Notes under the pieces: generated by a model
Told to the model about the DNA's origin: nothing
Databases searched by the model: none
Seen by the model: only the letters and a program-made list of their open reading frames with translations
Part shown: one piece after another, positions 8,676-16,723 of the stretch
How positions within the stretch are numbered: the stretch's first letter is position 1
Layout: each line of letters begins with the position of its first letter
Assembly: GCF_029167235.1 (NCBI RefSeq)
Contig: NZ_JARFTR010000194.1
Location: forward strand, 1-64,000
DNA from: Kamptonema sp. UHCC 0994
Lineage (GTDB): Bacteria > Cyanobacteriota > Cyanobacteriia > Cyanobacteriales > Microcoleaceae
Length of the DNA stretch: 64,000 nt
Direction of reading: 5' to 3'
Translations under genes and position numbers: made by a program

Positions 8676-9659
8676 TTAACAATTTTCGTCAAGAACTTCA
8701 GCAATTTGCTTGTCTACATAATCAGCATCTACATTGCGAGTGATTAACTCTGCTAAGATTCCCAAAGAGATCAACTGCACTGATAATATTGTACACAAAA
8801 TCCCAAAAAATAGAAGGGGGCGAGTGCCGATCGGCCCTAAGTGCATACCACCTAAGTTAAGAAACCATACTATTATTAAGTAAGTCAGGGAGAGAAAACC
8901 TATTGAACCGAAAAATAATCCTAACCCTCCAAATAAATGACCTGGTTTATGTAAATAGTGAGTTGTCGCTAAAACAGTTAAAAGGTCAATAAATCCCCTT
9001 GCGTAACGTTCCCATCCATACTTTGATTGACCGTGTTTTCGGAAATGGTGTTCGACAACAACCTCGCCGATTTTAAAACCCAGATTGTTTGCTAAAACTG
9101 GAATATAGCGGTGCAATTCGCCGTACACTTTGATGGAATCTAAAACTTCTTTGCGATAAGCTTTGAATCCGCAATTTATATCATGCAATTGTACACCTGT
9201 CAGGATTGAAGTAACTGTATTAAACAGCTTCGATGGTAACGTTTTAGAAAGCGGGTCGTTTCGTTTTTTTCGCCAGCCGGAAACTAAATCGAAGCCCAAT
9301 TCTAGATGCTGCAAAAAGTTAGGAATTTCTGCCGGATCGTCTTGCAGATCGGCATCTAGGGTAAAGATAACTTTACCCATTGATTTTCGGAAACCAGCGG
9401 AAAGAGCCGCAGATTTACCGAAATTACGCCGCAATTTAATCGCCTTAATTAAGCTAGGATATTGGTTAACTAAATTGCTGATTTCTATCCAAGAACGATC
9501 GCGACTACCATCATCTATAAAAATGATTTCGTAATTGTCAATTCTTTCTTGTAACATCACCTCACTAATTTTATCAAACAAGATTTTGAGGGTAGCTTCT
9601 TCATTGTGAACGGGAATCACGAAGCTGAGTTGTTTTGGTAAATTGTTATTGCTAATCAA
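8676..9659 (-). CDS. DPM1/GtrB-like polyprenyl-phosphate glycosyltransferase
   Basis: A 327-residue GT2 protein starting at TTG 9659, with AGAAG upstream on the coding strand. The N-terminal GT-A domain has FVIPVHNEE, FIDDGSRDRS and the DxD motif LDADLQDDPAEIP. Later HDINCGFKAYRKEV and a RKHGQSKYG segment are hallmarks of the polyprenol-phosphate mannose/glucose synthase and ArnC/GtrB group. Two C-terminal TM helices lie at about 240-265 and 280-302. It probably loads a sugar onto undecaprenyl phosphate at the inner face. The multi-pass gene 9662-11557 ends two bases upstream and is the likely partner transferase. Confidence 0.9.
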   Translation of the reverse strand: MISNNNLPKQLSFVIPVHNEEATLKILFDKISEVMLQERIDNYEIIFIDDGSRDRSWIEISNLVNQYPSLIKAIKLRRNFGKSAALSAGFRKSMGKVIFTLDADLQDDPAEIPNFLQHLELGFDLVSGWRKKRNDPLSKTLPSKLFNTVTSILTGVQLHDINCGFKAYRKEVLDSIKVYGELHRYIPVLANNLGFKIGEVVVEHHFRKHGQSKYGWERYARGFIDLLTVLATTHYLHKPGHLFGGLGLFFGSIGFLSLTYLIIVWFLNLGGMHLGPIGTRPLLFFGILCTILSVQLISLGILAELITRNVDADYVDKQIAEVLDENC

Positions 9660-9661
9660 GG

Positions 9662-11557
9662 TTAATTCTTCTGTAAAAATTGGGAATTACGCAATGCTAT
9701 CCAACCTTCGCGGTTTTTAAATGAGGCATAAGCTGTCAACATTTTATCTACTGGTGATATCTCAATATATCCCCTCCAGGCCGAGAATTCGTAGGATTGC
9801 CCAAATATTTTAACTAAATCTGGACGGGGAAAACCTGACATGGCAAAACCTCTGATAACATTTTCTTGATTGAGAATAGCAATACATTTAACCTTATTTT
9901 CTGGATCTCCCACCCAACCTATTACTCTAGCTGCTTTAGGTGTAAATTTAGTCACTGTATCAAAATATCCCGGCACTCCATCTTTGGGTGGTGATAGTAA
10001 ATTAGGATTAATTTTTTCATCTATTGCTGCGCAAAAGTTATGCTGTTTAACATCGCGATTAAAAGGAACTAAATTGTTAGCTTTCAAGGCATCAATTAAC
10101 CCAATAAAAGCTGCTGGTTTGTTGCCTACCCGTTCTTTAATTAGGCTGACATCAGTTATTCCTAGCTGAAGTGACAGTGCTACCAATGGTTGATAAGTTG
10201 CTCTGTATGCGATCGCATCTGCCGTCTGCCCCCCAATTTGGTACATTGAAATAATAGCAAAGGCAACAACTGCTAGTAGCGGTATCAGGAAACGCCCTTG
10301 AATTTTAAAGGTTAATTGCCATTGCCGAAACCACAATATTGTTACTACAATTAAGCCGATCCAAAATAGTGCAGGCAGAGAAGCATAGCGTGAGGCGGTA
10401 GCCTGTTCTACACCAAATCCTGAACGGCTGACAGCGGCCATAAATGCAGTTGCGATCGCATAAGTTTGGATAGATAGCCAAGGCAGCCATTCTCGGCGAT
10501 TAGGATTATTTTTTGACAACAGCCAATAAACTCCAAAACCTGTGGCAGCTATTAATCCTATTATCCCAACTATTAAGGAAATAGTAACTTTGTTGCTAAA
10601 AATACCACCTAGATAAACTGGAATATAGGTAATAGTATCGCCAAGACTGAGTTTAGCTAACGACGGGCTATTTGAGGGGGTTTTATAGGTTAAAAAGTAA
10701 GTACCAACAACTAAAATAGCGGCAGTAATATATGAGATAATAACTTTACGAGGCAACTTTACCAGCACTGGAAAAATACACAAAACAGGCCATAATGCTA
10801 GCGATGTGCTGTAACTCATAGAGCCTAATAGAGCAAAAACAATGCTAGCAATTAGCCATTTAATATATTTTGGTTTAGACATATCTCCGTCGTCTATTGC
10901 CATTACCCGCCAGGGATTAAAATCCTCGGCTAATAGCTGAATTCTTCTAAAGAAGGCTAAAGATTTAGATTGTTTTTCAGTCCTCTTTAGAGGACTTTTA
11001 CTATGAGACAGGGATTTTAATCCCTGGGGGATATTGGGGACAGCGATAGATGCTATGTCCGCAATCTTTGTCATCGAAAAGATAGAAGCAATTACAAATA
11101 AATTAGCACCCATCCAGGCCACACCGCTAAACCCCCTCATCCAATTGTGAGCAGCAGCGGGAGTAAAATTAAAGATAGAAATGCAGAGTAGCAAGCAGAT
11201 AAACATAAACCGCGATCGCCGTATACTTAAAGGTAGCATCGCGATTAATATGTGACACTGAATCCAAGCAAAAATCCAGGTAATTAACGATAAGCCAATA
11301 TTAGACCCTTTGGTGACAACAATATTGAGAGCATAGATAACTGATGGAATTAGTAGAAAATGCTCGTTTGCCCGAAATATCCAGTTGAAAGGATTAGTAG
11401 AGAAGCCATCAACTGTATAAAAATTCCAGGTAATCCACCAATAGTCAAAATTAGATAGCTCTCCTGACTGGGATGTCAAGTACAAAATATAAGCCGCTGG
11501 TATCAGGATAGCGATAATTGCTGGGGCAATCAAAACAAACTGTGACTTCTGTTTCAT
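9662..11557 (-). CDS. Large multi-pass membrane protein, GT-C-like candidate
   Basis: A 631-residue protein with about 11-12 hydrophobic segments and a C-terminal soluble tail of about 150 residues. An acidic, aromatic first loop (NFDYWWITWNFYTVDG then RANEHFLLIP) recalls GT-C enzymes that use lipid-linked sugars. It is a diverged paralogue of 16720-18462: both have NW.RGF/NWLWGF after a TM pair, and SGFGVEQATASRY versus ARFGANHAIESSRY. Both sit beside a DPM1-like gene. The start ATG overlaps the rmlD stop (ATGA). Residues about 176-217 are encoded by a dispersed palindromic repeat. Function as a glycosyltransferase is inferred. Confidence 0.75.
   Translation of the reverse strand: MKQKSQFVLIAPAIIAILIPAAYILYLTSQSGELSNFDYWWITWNFYTVDGFSTNPFNWIFRANEHFLLIPSVIYALNIVVTKGSNIGLSLITWIFAWIQCHILIAMLPLSIRRSRFMFICLLLCISIFNFTPAAAHNWMRGFSGVAWMGANLFVIASIFSMTKIADIASIAVPNIPQGLKSLSHSKSPLKRTEKQSKSLAFFRRIQLLAEDFNPWRVMAIDDGDMSKPKYIKWLIASIVFALLGSMSYSTSLALWPVLCIFPVLVKLPRKVIISYITAAILVVGTYFLTYKTPSNSPSLAKLSLGDTITYIPVYLGGIFSNKVTISLIVGIIGLIAATGFGVYWLLSKNNPNRREWLPWLSIQTYAIATAFMAAVSRSGFGVEQATASRYASLPALFWIGLIVVTILWFRQWQLTFKIQGRFLIPLLAVVAFAIISMYQIGGQTADAIAYRATYQPLVALSLQLGITDVSLIKERVGNKPAAFIGLIDALKANNLVPFNRDVKQHNFCAAIDEKINPNLLSPPKDGVPGYFDTVTKFTPKAARVIGWVGDPENKVKCIAILNQENVIRGFAMSGFPRPDLVKIFGQSYEFSAWRGYIEISPVDKMLTAYASFKNREGWIALRNSQFLQKN
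10906..11030. repeat. Dispersed palindromic repeat inside a coding region
   Basis: The arms CCCGCCAGGGATTAAAATCC and GGGATTTTAATCCCTGGGGG are inverted over 16 bp. An inner perfect palindrome AGTCCTCTTTAGAGGACT matches the module at 911-928. The element lies in frame within the membrane-protein gene and encodes about 42 hydrophilic, Lys/Ser-rich residues of a cytoplasmic loop, which the paralogue at 16720-18462 lacks. Confidence 0.85.
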
Positions 11558-12426
11558 TTCGCCTCTCTTGCTAACATTTTTCTGAGTCCTTCCCGCCAGT
11601 GAGGGGGATGATTACCCAAAACTGCTGATATCTTTGCAGACGAAAGAACAGAATAAGCGGGGCGTTTTGCGGGTGTAGGATATTCAGGAGTGGCAATAGG
11701 AATTACACGCTGTACTTTGAGGGGAAATCCTAGTTGTTTCGCTTCTTCAAAAATGGCGATCGCAAAATCATACCAACTAGCAACACCGCTGTTAGTGTAA
11801 TGGTAAGTGCCAAAAATTTCAGGTTTAATGCAGGAAGTAATTTGAGATATGGCAGCCGCAAGATCGCCAGTCCAAGTCGGACTTCCTATCTGATCTGCTA
11901 CCACCCGAATTTCTTCCCGATCCTTTCCTAATCTCAGCATGGTTTTGACAAAATTGCCTTTACCACCATTGCCATAAACCCAAGCTGTTCTAATAATAAT
12001 ATGTCTATCTGAAGCTTCCTGAATTGAAAATTCGCCAGCTAATTTAGACTTGCCATAAACACCCAATGGATTAGTAGAATCTGTTTCGCAATAAGGATAA
12101 CCTTGGCTACCACTAAATACATAATCTGTAGAAATGTGAATTAATGTCGCTCCTAATTTTTCACATTCTTCTGCTAGAATACCAGGCGCAATTCCATTAA
12201 CAGCATTTGCCAGTTCCGGTTCACTTTCCGCTTTATCCACAGCAGTATAAGCAGCACAATTGATGACTAAATCTGGTTTGATTTCCCCCATTAACTGACG
12301 AATGCTGTCTGGTTGGGATAAGTCTAAGAGAGTGCGATCGCCAGCAATAACCTCTCCTACCGATAATAGAATTGGTTCCAATTCTTGAGCGAGTTGTCCG
12401 CCGCTACCTGTAAGTAAAATTTTCAT
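11554..12426 (-). CDS. rmlD: dTDP-4-dehydrorhamnose reductase
   Basis: A 290-residue short-chain reductase. The dinucleotide-binding motif is LLTGSGGQLAQ at the N-terminus; the SDR catalytic pair lies in YGKSKLAGE, and INCAAYTAVDKAESE is a strong RmlD signature. It reduces dTDP-4-dehydro-L-rhamnose to dTDP-L-rhamnose with NAD(P)H. Two ATGs (12429 and 12426) overlap the rmlC stop as ATGATGA, so translation is probably coupled; the second gives the usual family start MKILLTG. No truncation is visible. Confidence 0.93.
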   Translation of the reverse strand: MKILLTGSGGQLAQELEPILLSVGEVIAGDRTLLDLSQPDSIRQLMGEIKPDLVINCAAYTAVDKAESEPELANAVNGIAPGILAEECEKLGATLIHISTDYVFSGSQGYPYCETDSTNPLGVYGKSKLAGEFSIQEASDRHIIIRTAWVYGNGGKGNFVKTMLRLGKDREEIRVVADQIGSPTWTGDLAAAISQITSCIKPEIFGTYHYTNSGVASWYDFAIAIFEEAKQLGFPLKVQRVIPIATPEYPTPAKRPAYSVLSSAKISAVLGNHPPHWREGLRKMLAREAK

Positions 12427-12974
12427 CATGAGAAAACTTCCGCTGTTTTCAAAGTTTGTCCTGCTCGATCTTTTGCCGACAATATAGGTTTCCCATCTGC
12501 TAGCGGCCATGCGATCGCTAAATCGGGGTCATTCCACAGAATACACCTTTCGTGTTCAGGTGCATAGTATTCAGTAGTTTTATATAGCACCTCCGCCACC
12601 TCCGAGACAACTAAAAAACCGTGAGCAAACCCCGCCGGAACCCACAATTGCCGCTTATTTTCAGCACTTAGCAAATAACCAACCCATTGCCCAAAAGTGG
12701 GGGAGTTTTTTCTAATATCCACCGCCACATCAAATATTTCTCCCATTCCTACTCTTACTAATTTACCTTGAGGTTGCTGCATTTGATAATGGAGGCCTCG
12801 CAGGACATTTTTAGCTGATTTGGAGTGATTGTCTTGCACAAAGTCGGTTTTAACCCCCGTCTTTTCGGCAAATGTGCGATGGTTGAAACTTTCAAAAAAG
12901 AACCCGCGATCGTCACCAAAAACACGAGGTTCAATTATTAAGACTTCTGAAATTTCAGTAAATACAATGTTCAT
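12426..12974 (-). CDS. rmlC: dTDP-4-dehydrorhamnose 3,5-epimerase
   Basis: A 182-residue cupin-fold epimerase from ATG 12974, the standard length; a longer frame to 13070 adds an unrelated N-terminus. Family signatures are FGDDRGFFFESFN, LRGLHYQ (active-site His), VRVGMGEIFDVAVDIR and WVPAGFAHGFL. It epimerises C3 and C5 of dTDP-4-dehydro-6-deoxyglucose. It is the first gene of the minus-strand glycan run, and the 130-bp gap to the divergent methyltransferase at 13105 probably carries the promoter. The matching rmlB is not in this window. Confidence 0.93.
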   Translation of the reverse strand: MNIVFTEISEVLIIEPRVFGDDRGFFFESFNHRTFAEKTGVKTDFVQDNHSKSAKNVLRGLHYQMQQPQGKLVRVGMGEIFDVAVDIRKNSPTFGQWVGYLLSAENKRQLWVPAGFAHGFLVVSEVAEVLYKTTEYYAPEHERCILWNDPDLAIAWPLADGKPILSAKDRAGQTLKTAEVFS

Positions 12975-13104
12975 GGTTCTAGAAAAAGTGGTAAGCTGAG
13001 TAGCAATCCTAATAGTATCAGGGTTTAGACCTTTTTGATGCAGCAACACTGCCTGTTTAGGTGGCGGCAAGTCACGATAACGGAGTTACCAAAATTATTT
13101 TACT

Positions 13105-13785
13105 ATGAAACCAGACGAATATCTAAAAAAGTTGTATGCCAATCGCTTTGATGCCAAACAGATGCGCTCAAAAGTGACGCTTTGGAAAATTTTAATTGAC
13201 GATTTCTTACAAAAATATGTTTCCCCCGAATCAAGTGTTTTAGATATTGGTGGTGGCTACTGCGAATTTATCAACCAAATTCAGGCAAAAGAAAAATACT
13301 TAATTGACCTCAATCCTGATTCTAAATTATTTGCGAATCCTGATGTTAATGTACTTAACTTGGATATTTTAAGTTTGAATGAGCAAAAATTACTCACTTG
13401 CCAATTTGACATAATTTTTATTTCCAACTTTTTTGAACATCTACGCAATAAAGAAGAACTAATTGAAATTCTAGCCTTTTGTTTAAACTCTCTTAAACCC
13501 CAAGGCTCTCTCTTAATCGTTCAACCCAATTTCAAATACTCCTTCAAAGAGTATTACGATTTTATCGACCATCAATTACCCATAACCCATCTATCACTTA
13601 AAGAAATTTTACAAACTGTAGGCTTTAAAATAGACTTAATTATACCAAGATTTTTACCTTTTTCCACAAAAGGTAGACCAGCCTCACCACTACTACTAAA
13701 ATTTTACCTAAAAATGCCGTTACTTTGGCAATTTTTGGGAGGACAAATGTTTGTCAAAGCCTCCAAACCACATCTAGGTACGTAA
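13105..13785 (+). CDS. SAM-dependent methyltransferase
   Basis: A 226-residue class I methyltransferase. Motif I is VLDIGGGYCEF (about residues 46-56), the strand-2 acid lies in KYLIDLNPDS, and post-motif segments are IIFISNFFEHL and LKPQGSLLIVQPNF. The YYDFIDHQLPITHLS region matches sugar-related methyltransferases of the Methyltransf_23 type. It is divergent from rmlC and probably part of the same glycan locus. The last few codons overlap a degraded GTPase fragment, so the 3' boundary marks a rearrangement. Confidence 0.83.
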   Translation: MKPDEYLKKLYANRFDAKQMRSKVTLWKILIDDFLQKYVSPESSVLDIGGGYCEFINQIQAKEKYLIDLNPDSKLFANPDVNVLNLDILSLNEQKLLTCQFDIIFISNFFEHLRNKEELIEILAFCLNSLKPQGSLLIVQPNFKYSFKEYYDFIDHQLPITHLSLKEILQTVGFKIDLIIPRFLPFSTKGRPASPLLLKFYLKMPLLWQFLGGQMFVKASKPHLGT

Positions 13786-13913
13786 TTGGTGAAACAGGAG
13801 TAGGAAAATCCTCTACCCTCAACGCACTTTTTAATGCAGGTTTAGAGGTGAGTCATATCGAGGCTTGCACCCAAGAGGTGCGAGGAGTGGAAGTCTCATT
13901 AATAATTCTATAA
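13782..13913 (+). pseudogene. P-loop GTPase fragment
   Basis: A short open stretch beginning VIGETGVGKSSTLNALF encodes an intact Walker A (G1) motif and the start of a switch region, then stops after about 44 codons. It has no start codon of its own except by reading through the end of the methyltransferase gene in another frame. It looks like the 5' remnant of a dynamin/IRG-like or YeeP-like GTPase gene, with the rest deleted. Confidence 0.7.
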
Positions 13914-14058
13914 ACTCTTGCATGGTAGATTACTCCTATGTAGCTTTGCTGAGGCTTAAAGCAGCCACAACATAAATTTCAAAAGCGAAGCGATGTCAGA
14001 TGAAATAATTTGCCCTTTTCTTGCTTGACTGCCTCATGTAGGATGAAAAGCGCTAATT

Positions 14059-14499
14059 TTACAGCCACAAGCTTCGCCCTACTGTTTCAGGCAAAACCCG
14101 CAGATAATGTTTTTCTGCATGGTCTGATGTTGCGATCGCAGACGTTGCATCTACATTAATAATTCTGGGGTGCGCGTCTTTTATCGGTTTTAGACCGCAG
14201 GGGCTTTTTAGATAAAGTTCTCCGATTTTGAAGTGTATGTTTAGCACTTCATCCTGGGAGTTGTAGACATTCACGAGTTTGCCTGCCAATATTGAAGCCC
14301 TGATTCCCCATTCTTTATTTCTGCGGACAGCACCACCTAAAAGAATTGTGTTGTTGATTATTTTTGGGGATTCCGAACAATATGCTAACCCATAGTATAT
14401 AACGCGAACTCCTAGCGAGTAGCCGATTAGGGAGACGGATTTCTCAGGAATTTGTGAAATCAGTTCTATAAGCAGGTTTAGGCTCCTTTTTCCTCGCAC
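14059..14499 (-). pseudogene. Alpha/beta hydrolase fragment (DUF726-like)
   Basis: About 146 codons from a GTG with no clear ribosome binding site. VSLIGYSLGVRVIYYGL holds the nucleophile elbow GYSLG, followed by NNTILLGGA and VYNSQDEVLN, where the catalytic Asp is expected, and a late His in HPRIINV or DHAEKHYL. This resembles the C-terminal catalytic half of DUF726-type hydrolases. The N-terminal half is missing, and it overlaps the next fragment by 22 bases, so a decayed gene is more likely than an intact small one. Confidence 0.6.
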
Positions 14500-14777
14500 A
14501 GACCAAAAACCTCAGCCACCCAATCAGAAACAGAGTTTTCGTAATACTCGATCGCCAGTTTCCCCGCAGCTTGGGTAGTAAACCAGTCCATGCCACCGCC
14601 GATCGCAGCCCCAATAACTGGAATTGCTTTTCCGAAAGATTTCTGAATGCTCTTTTCTACTGCTTTTCTACCTCCCACCTTCCAGAGTGCTTTGATCAGG
14701 TGCTTGGAAATTCCAGAGTAACTCTTCTGTAAGGGCTTGTCAATAGTTTCAATAACAAGTTTAAGCTCTTTAATTAC
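14478..14777 (-). pseudogene. Glycine-rich helical fragment (EcsC/DUF697-like)
   Basis: An open stretch of about 99 codons bounded by stops. It reads into SFGKAIPVIGAAIGGGMDWF, an EcsC/DUF697-like glycine-rich amphipathic segment found in proteins that often carry a GTPase domain. A GTG at 14678 could start it, but similarity continues upstream to about 14777, where a stop is met, so it is probably truncated at its 5' end. Together with the GTPase and hydrolase pieces it forms a cluster of broken genes. Confidence 0.55.
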
Positions 14778-14901
14778 TTAATGGTGTTGGCGGTTGCTAT
14801 ATAAACCGGATTTGGTATAAAAGAGGGCTAAAGCCCAACTACATACTTTTTTACCTTTCTTTTCCTTTTCCCTCTGCATCTCAGTGACGAAAGCGGTTCG
14901 C

Positions 14902-15969
14902 CTAATAAAATATCGAACTCAACACAGATTCATTAGCAAATATCCACTCATAAATATCCTGCAAAGCCGCTTTAGGTTCAATAGTCGGCTTCCATCCAGT
15001 TTTCTCAATCACTCTAGAAGAATCAGTAATAAAAATAGGGATATCCCCAGGTCGTTCTTCTAGCAAAGCATTAATCTCGATACATTCTCCCGTAATTTCT
15101 TGACATAACCTAGTAGTTTCCACCAAAGAAAGACTATTACTAAAACCGCCGCCCACATTAAAAACCTCTCCATCAAACTCAGCAAAATTTTCTAACTGAT
15201 AATTAATTAGCCTCACTAAATCCTCAACGTGCAACAAATCTCTAACTTGCTTACCGCTACCACCAAAACCAATATAATTTAGCGATTTTTGGAAATAGTG
15301 AGCAGCCACCCATAACCCATAAACACCCTGATCGACTTTACCCATCTGCCAAGCTCCAGTTATTAGTCCACAACGGTTTATAATCGCTGGAATATTGTAT
15401 GCTTCCCTGTATTCTTCTATTAGCAACTCCGAAGCTAGTTTAGTAGATCCGTACAGCGAACGATATCCTTTTAAAGGGAAATCTTCAGAAATACCTAGTT
15501 GAGAAATGCCTGGTAAAGTTTGCTCTGGTGCAATCGCAAACCTTGACGGTAATTCTAACAATTTTACAGATTTAAGAGCCGCAATTGGATAAACCCGACT
15601 CGTAGATAAAAACAACAAACCCGCACCCGTTTGTCTAGCCAACTCCAGAATATTAACAGTTCCTAGTAAATTAGTTTGGAGAACATATTTAGGTGAAGTA
15701 AAACCAGCCACCACAGAAGGCTCAGCAGCACAGTCTACAATACAATCTACTTTAAGAACAACTGGATCTAGATCCGCAGAAGAGCGAATATCTCCATAAA
15801 CAAACTGGATATCAAAATGCTTCATCCTGGCAAGATTCAACTCCGAACCCCTGCGCCGCAGGTTATCCAAACAAATAATTTTCCACTGAGGATGAAGTTT
15901 TTTAAGTCCAATTGCCAAAGAACTACCGATGAAACCTGCACCTCCTAAAATCAAAATACTTTCAGGCAT
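14902..15969 (-). CDS. NAD-dependent sugar epimerase (CDP-paratose 2-epimerase-like)
   Basis: A 355-residue extended SDR enzyme. The cofactor motif is LILGGAGFIGSS (GxxGxxG), and the catalytic Tyr/Lys pair is in YGSTKLASE. The segment GKVDQGVYGLWVAAHYF with GGSGKQVRDLLHVEDLVRL is characteristic of the TyvE/CDP-paratose 2-epimerase group more than of GalE. It overlaps the GT2 gene upstream by eight bases and so belongs to the operon 18462-14902. The exact nucleotide sugar is uncertain; it could be a UDP-glucose-4-epimerase relative. Confidence 0.82.
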   Translation of the reverse strand: MPESILILGGAGFIGSSLAIGLKKLHPQWKIICLDNLRRRGSELNLARMKHFDIQFVYGDIRSSADLDPVVLKVDCIVDCAAEPSVVAGFTSPKYVLQTNLLGTVNILELARQTGAGLLFLSTSRVYPIAALKSVKLLELPSRFAIAPEQTLPGISQLGISEDFPLKGYRSLYGSTKLASELLIEEYREAYNIPAIINRCGLITGAWQMGKVDQGVYGLWVAAHYFQKSLNYIGFGGSGKQVRDLLHVEDLVRLINYQLENFAEFDGEVFNVGGGFSNSLSLVETTRLCQEITGECIEINALLEERPGDIPIFITDSSRVIEKTGWKPTIEPKAALQDIYEWIFANESVLSSIFY

Positions 15970-16723
15970 TAACTCTCAACTCACCCATTTGTTTATTCCG
16001 GTGATAATCGCCACGAGACAAGTGTTTTTCCAGCCAGACATACAGAACAATAAATAAATATCGGCTCCCCATCTCTTTAATTTTTAGCTTGGAAATCCCT
16101 GAAGTCCGATTATACCACCGCATCGGAATTACCGAGTAAGAGAAACCCCTAACAATTGCTTTCAATGGCAGTTCAACTGTCAGATTGAAATGATAGCTCA
16201 ATATTGGTTGAACTCCAGCAATCGCTTCTCTACGGTAAATCTTAAAAGCATTAGTTACATCATTGTACGGCAAACCAAAAATGCTTTTAACAAACCAATT
16301 TGCCAAACGGTTAATCGCCAACTTATGAATCGGGTAGTCAACAACATAACCCCCCTTGATAAATCGGGAACCAAAGATGCAATCATAGCCTTCTAACAGT
16401 TTGTGATAACCCGCCACCAAGTCTTGAGCATCGTCTGAAGCATCCGCCATCATAATTGCTACAGCATCCCCTTCAAACTCATTCAAACCACGACGTACAG
16501 CAAAACCAAAACCATTTGGAGGTTGATTATTGATATACCTAACTGTTTGAAAAATCTCTGACAAATGTTGACAAATTTCAAGAGTTTTATCGGTACTATT
16601 GTCATTGATAATCAGAATTTCATGAGGTATTCGCTCTTGTAAGAGAGTGTCCGCGATCGCACTGACAGTGCCGCCCAAACTGCTCTCCTCGTTATGAGCT
16701 GGTATAATAACTGAAATTTTCAC
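15962..16723 (-). CDS. DPM1-like family 2 glycosyltransferase, soluble form
   Basis: A 253-residue GT2. The catalytic motifs are VIIPAHNEESSL, ILIINDNSTDKT and IMMADASDDAQDL, where the usual DxD appears as ADASDD. DVTNAFKIYRREAI corresponds to the CGFKxYR signature of polyprenyl-phosphate sugar synthases. Unlike the copy at 8676 it has no C-terminal TM helices. It overlaps both neighbours by a few bases and pairs with the membrane protein at 16720, mirroring the 8676/9662 pair. It probably makes a lipid-linked sugar. Confidence 0.87.
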   Translation of the reverse strand: MKISVIIPAHNEESSLGGTVSAIADTLLQERIPHEILIINDNSTDKTLEICQHLSEIFQTVRYINNQPPNGFGFAVRRGLNEFEGDAVAIMMADASDDAQDLVAGYHKLLEGYDCIFGSRFIKGGYVVDYPIHKLAINRLANWFVKSIFGLPYNDVTNAFKIYRREAIAGVQPILSYHFNLTVELPLKAIVRGFSYSVIPMRWYNRTSGISKLKIKEMGSRYLFIVLYVWLEKHLSRGDYHRNKQMGELRVNA

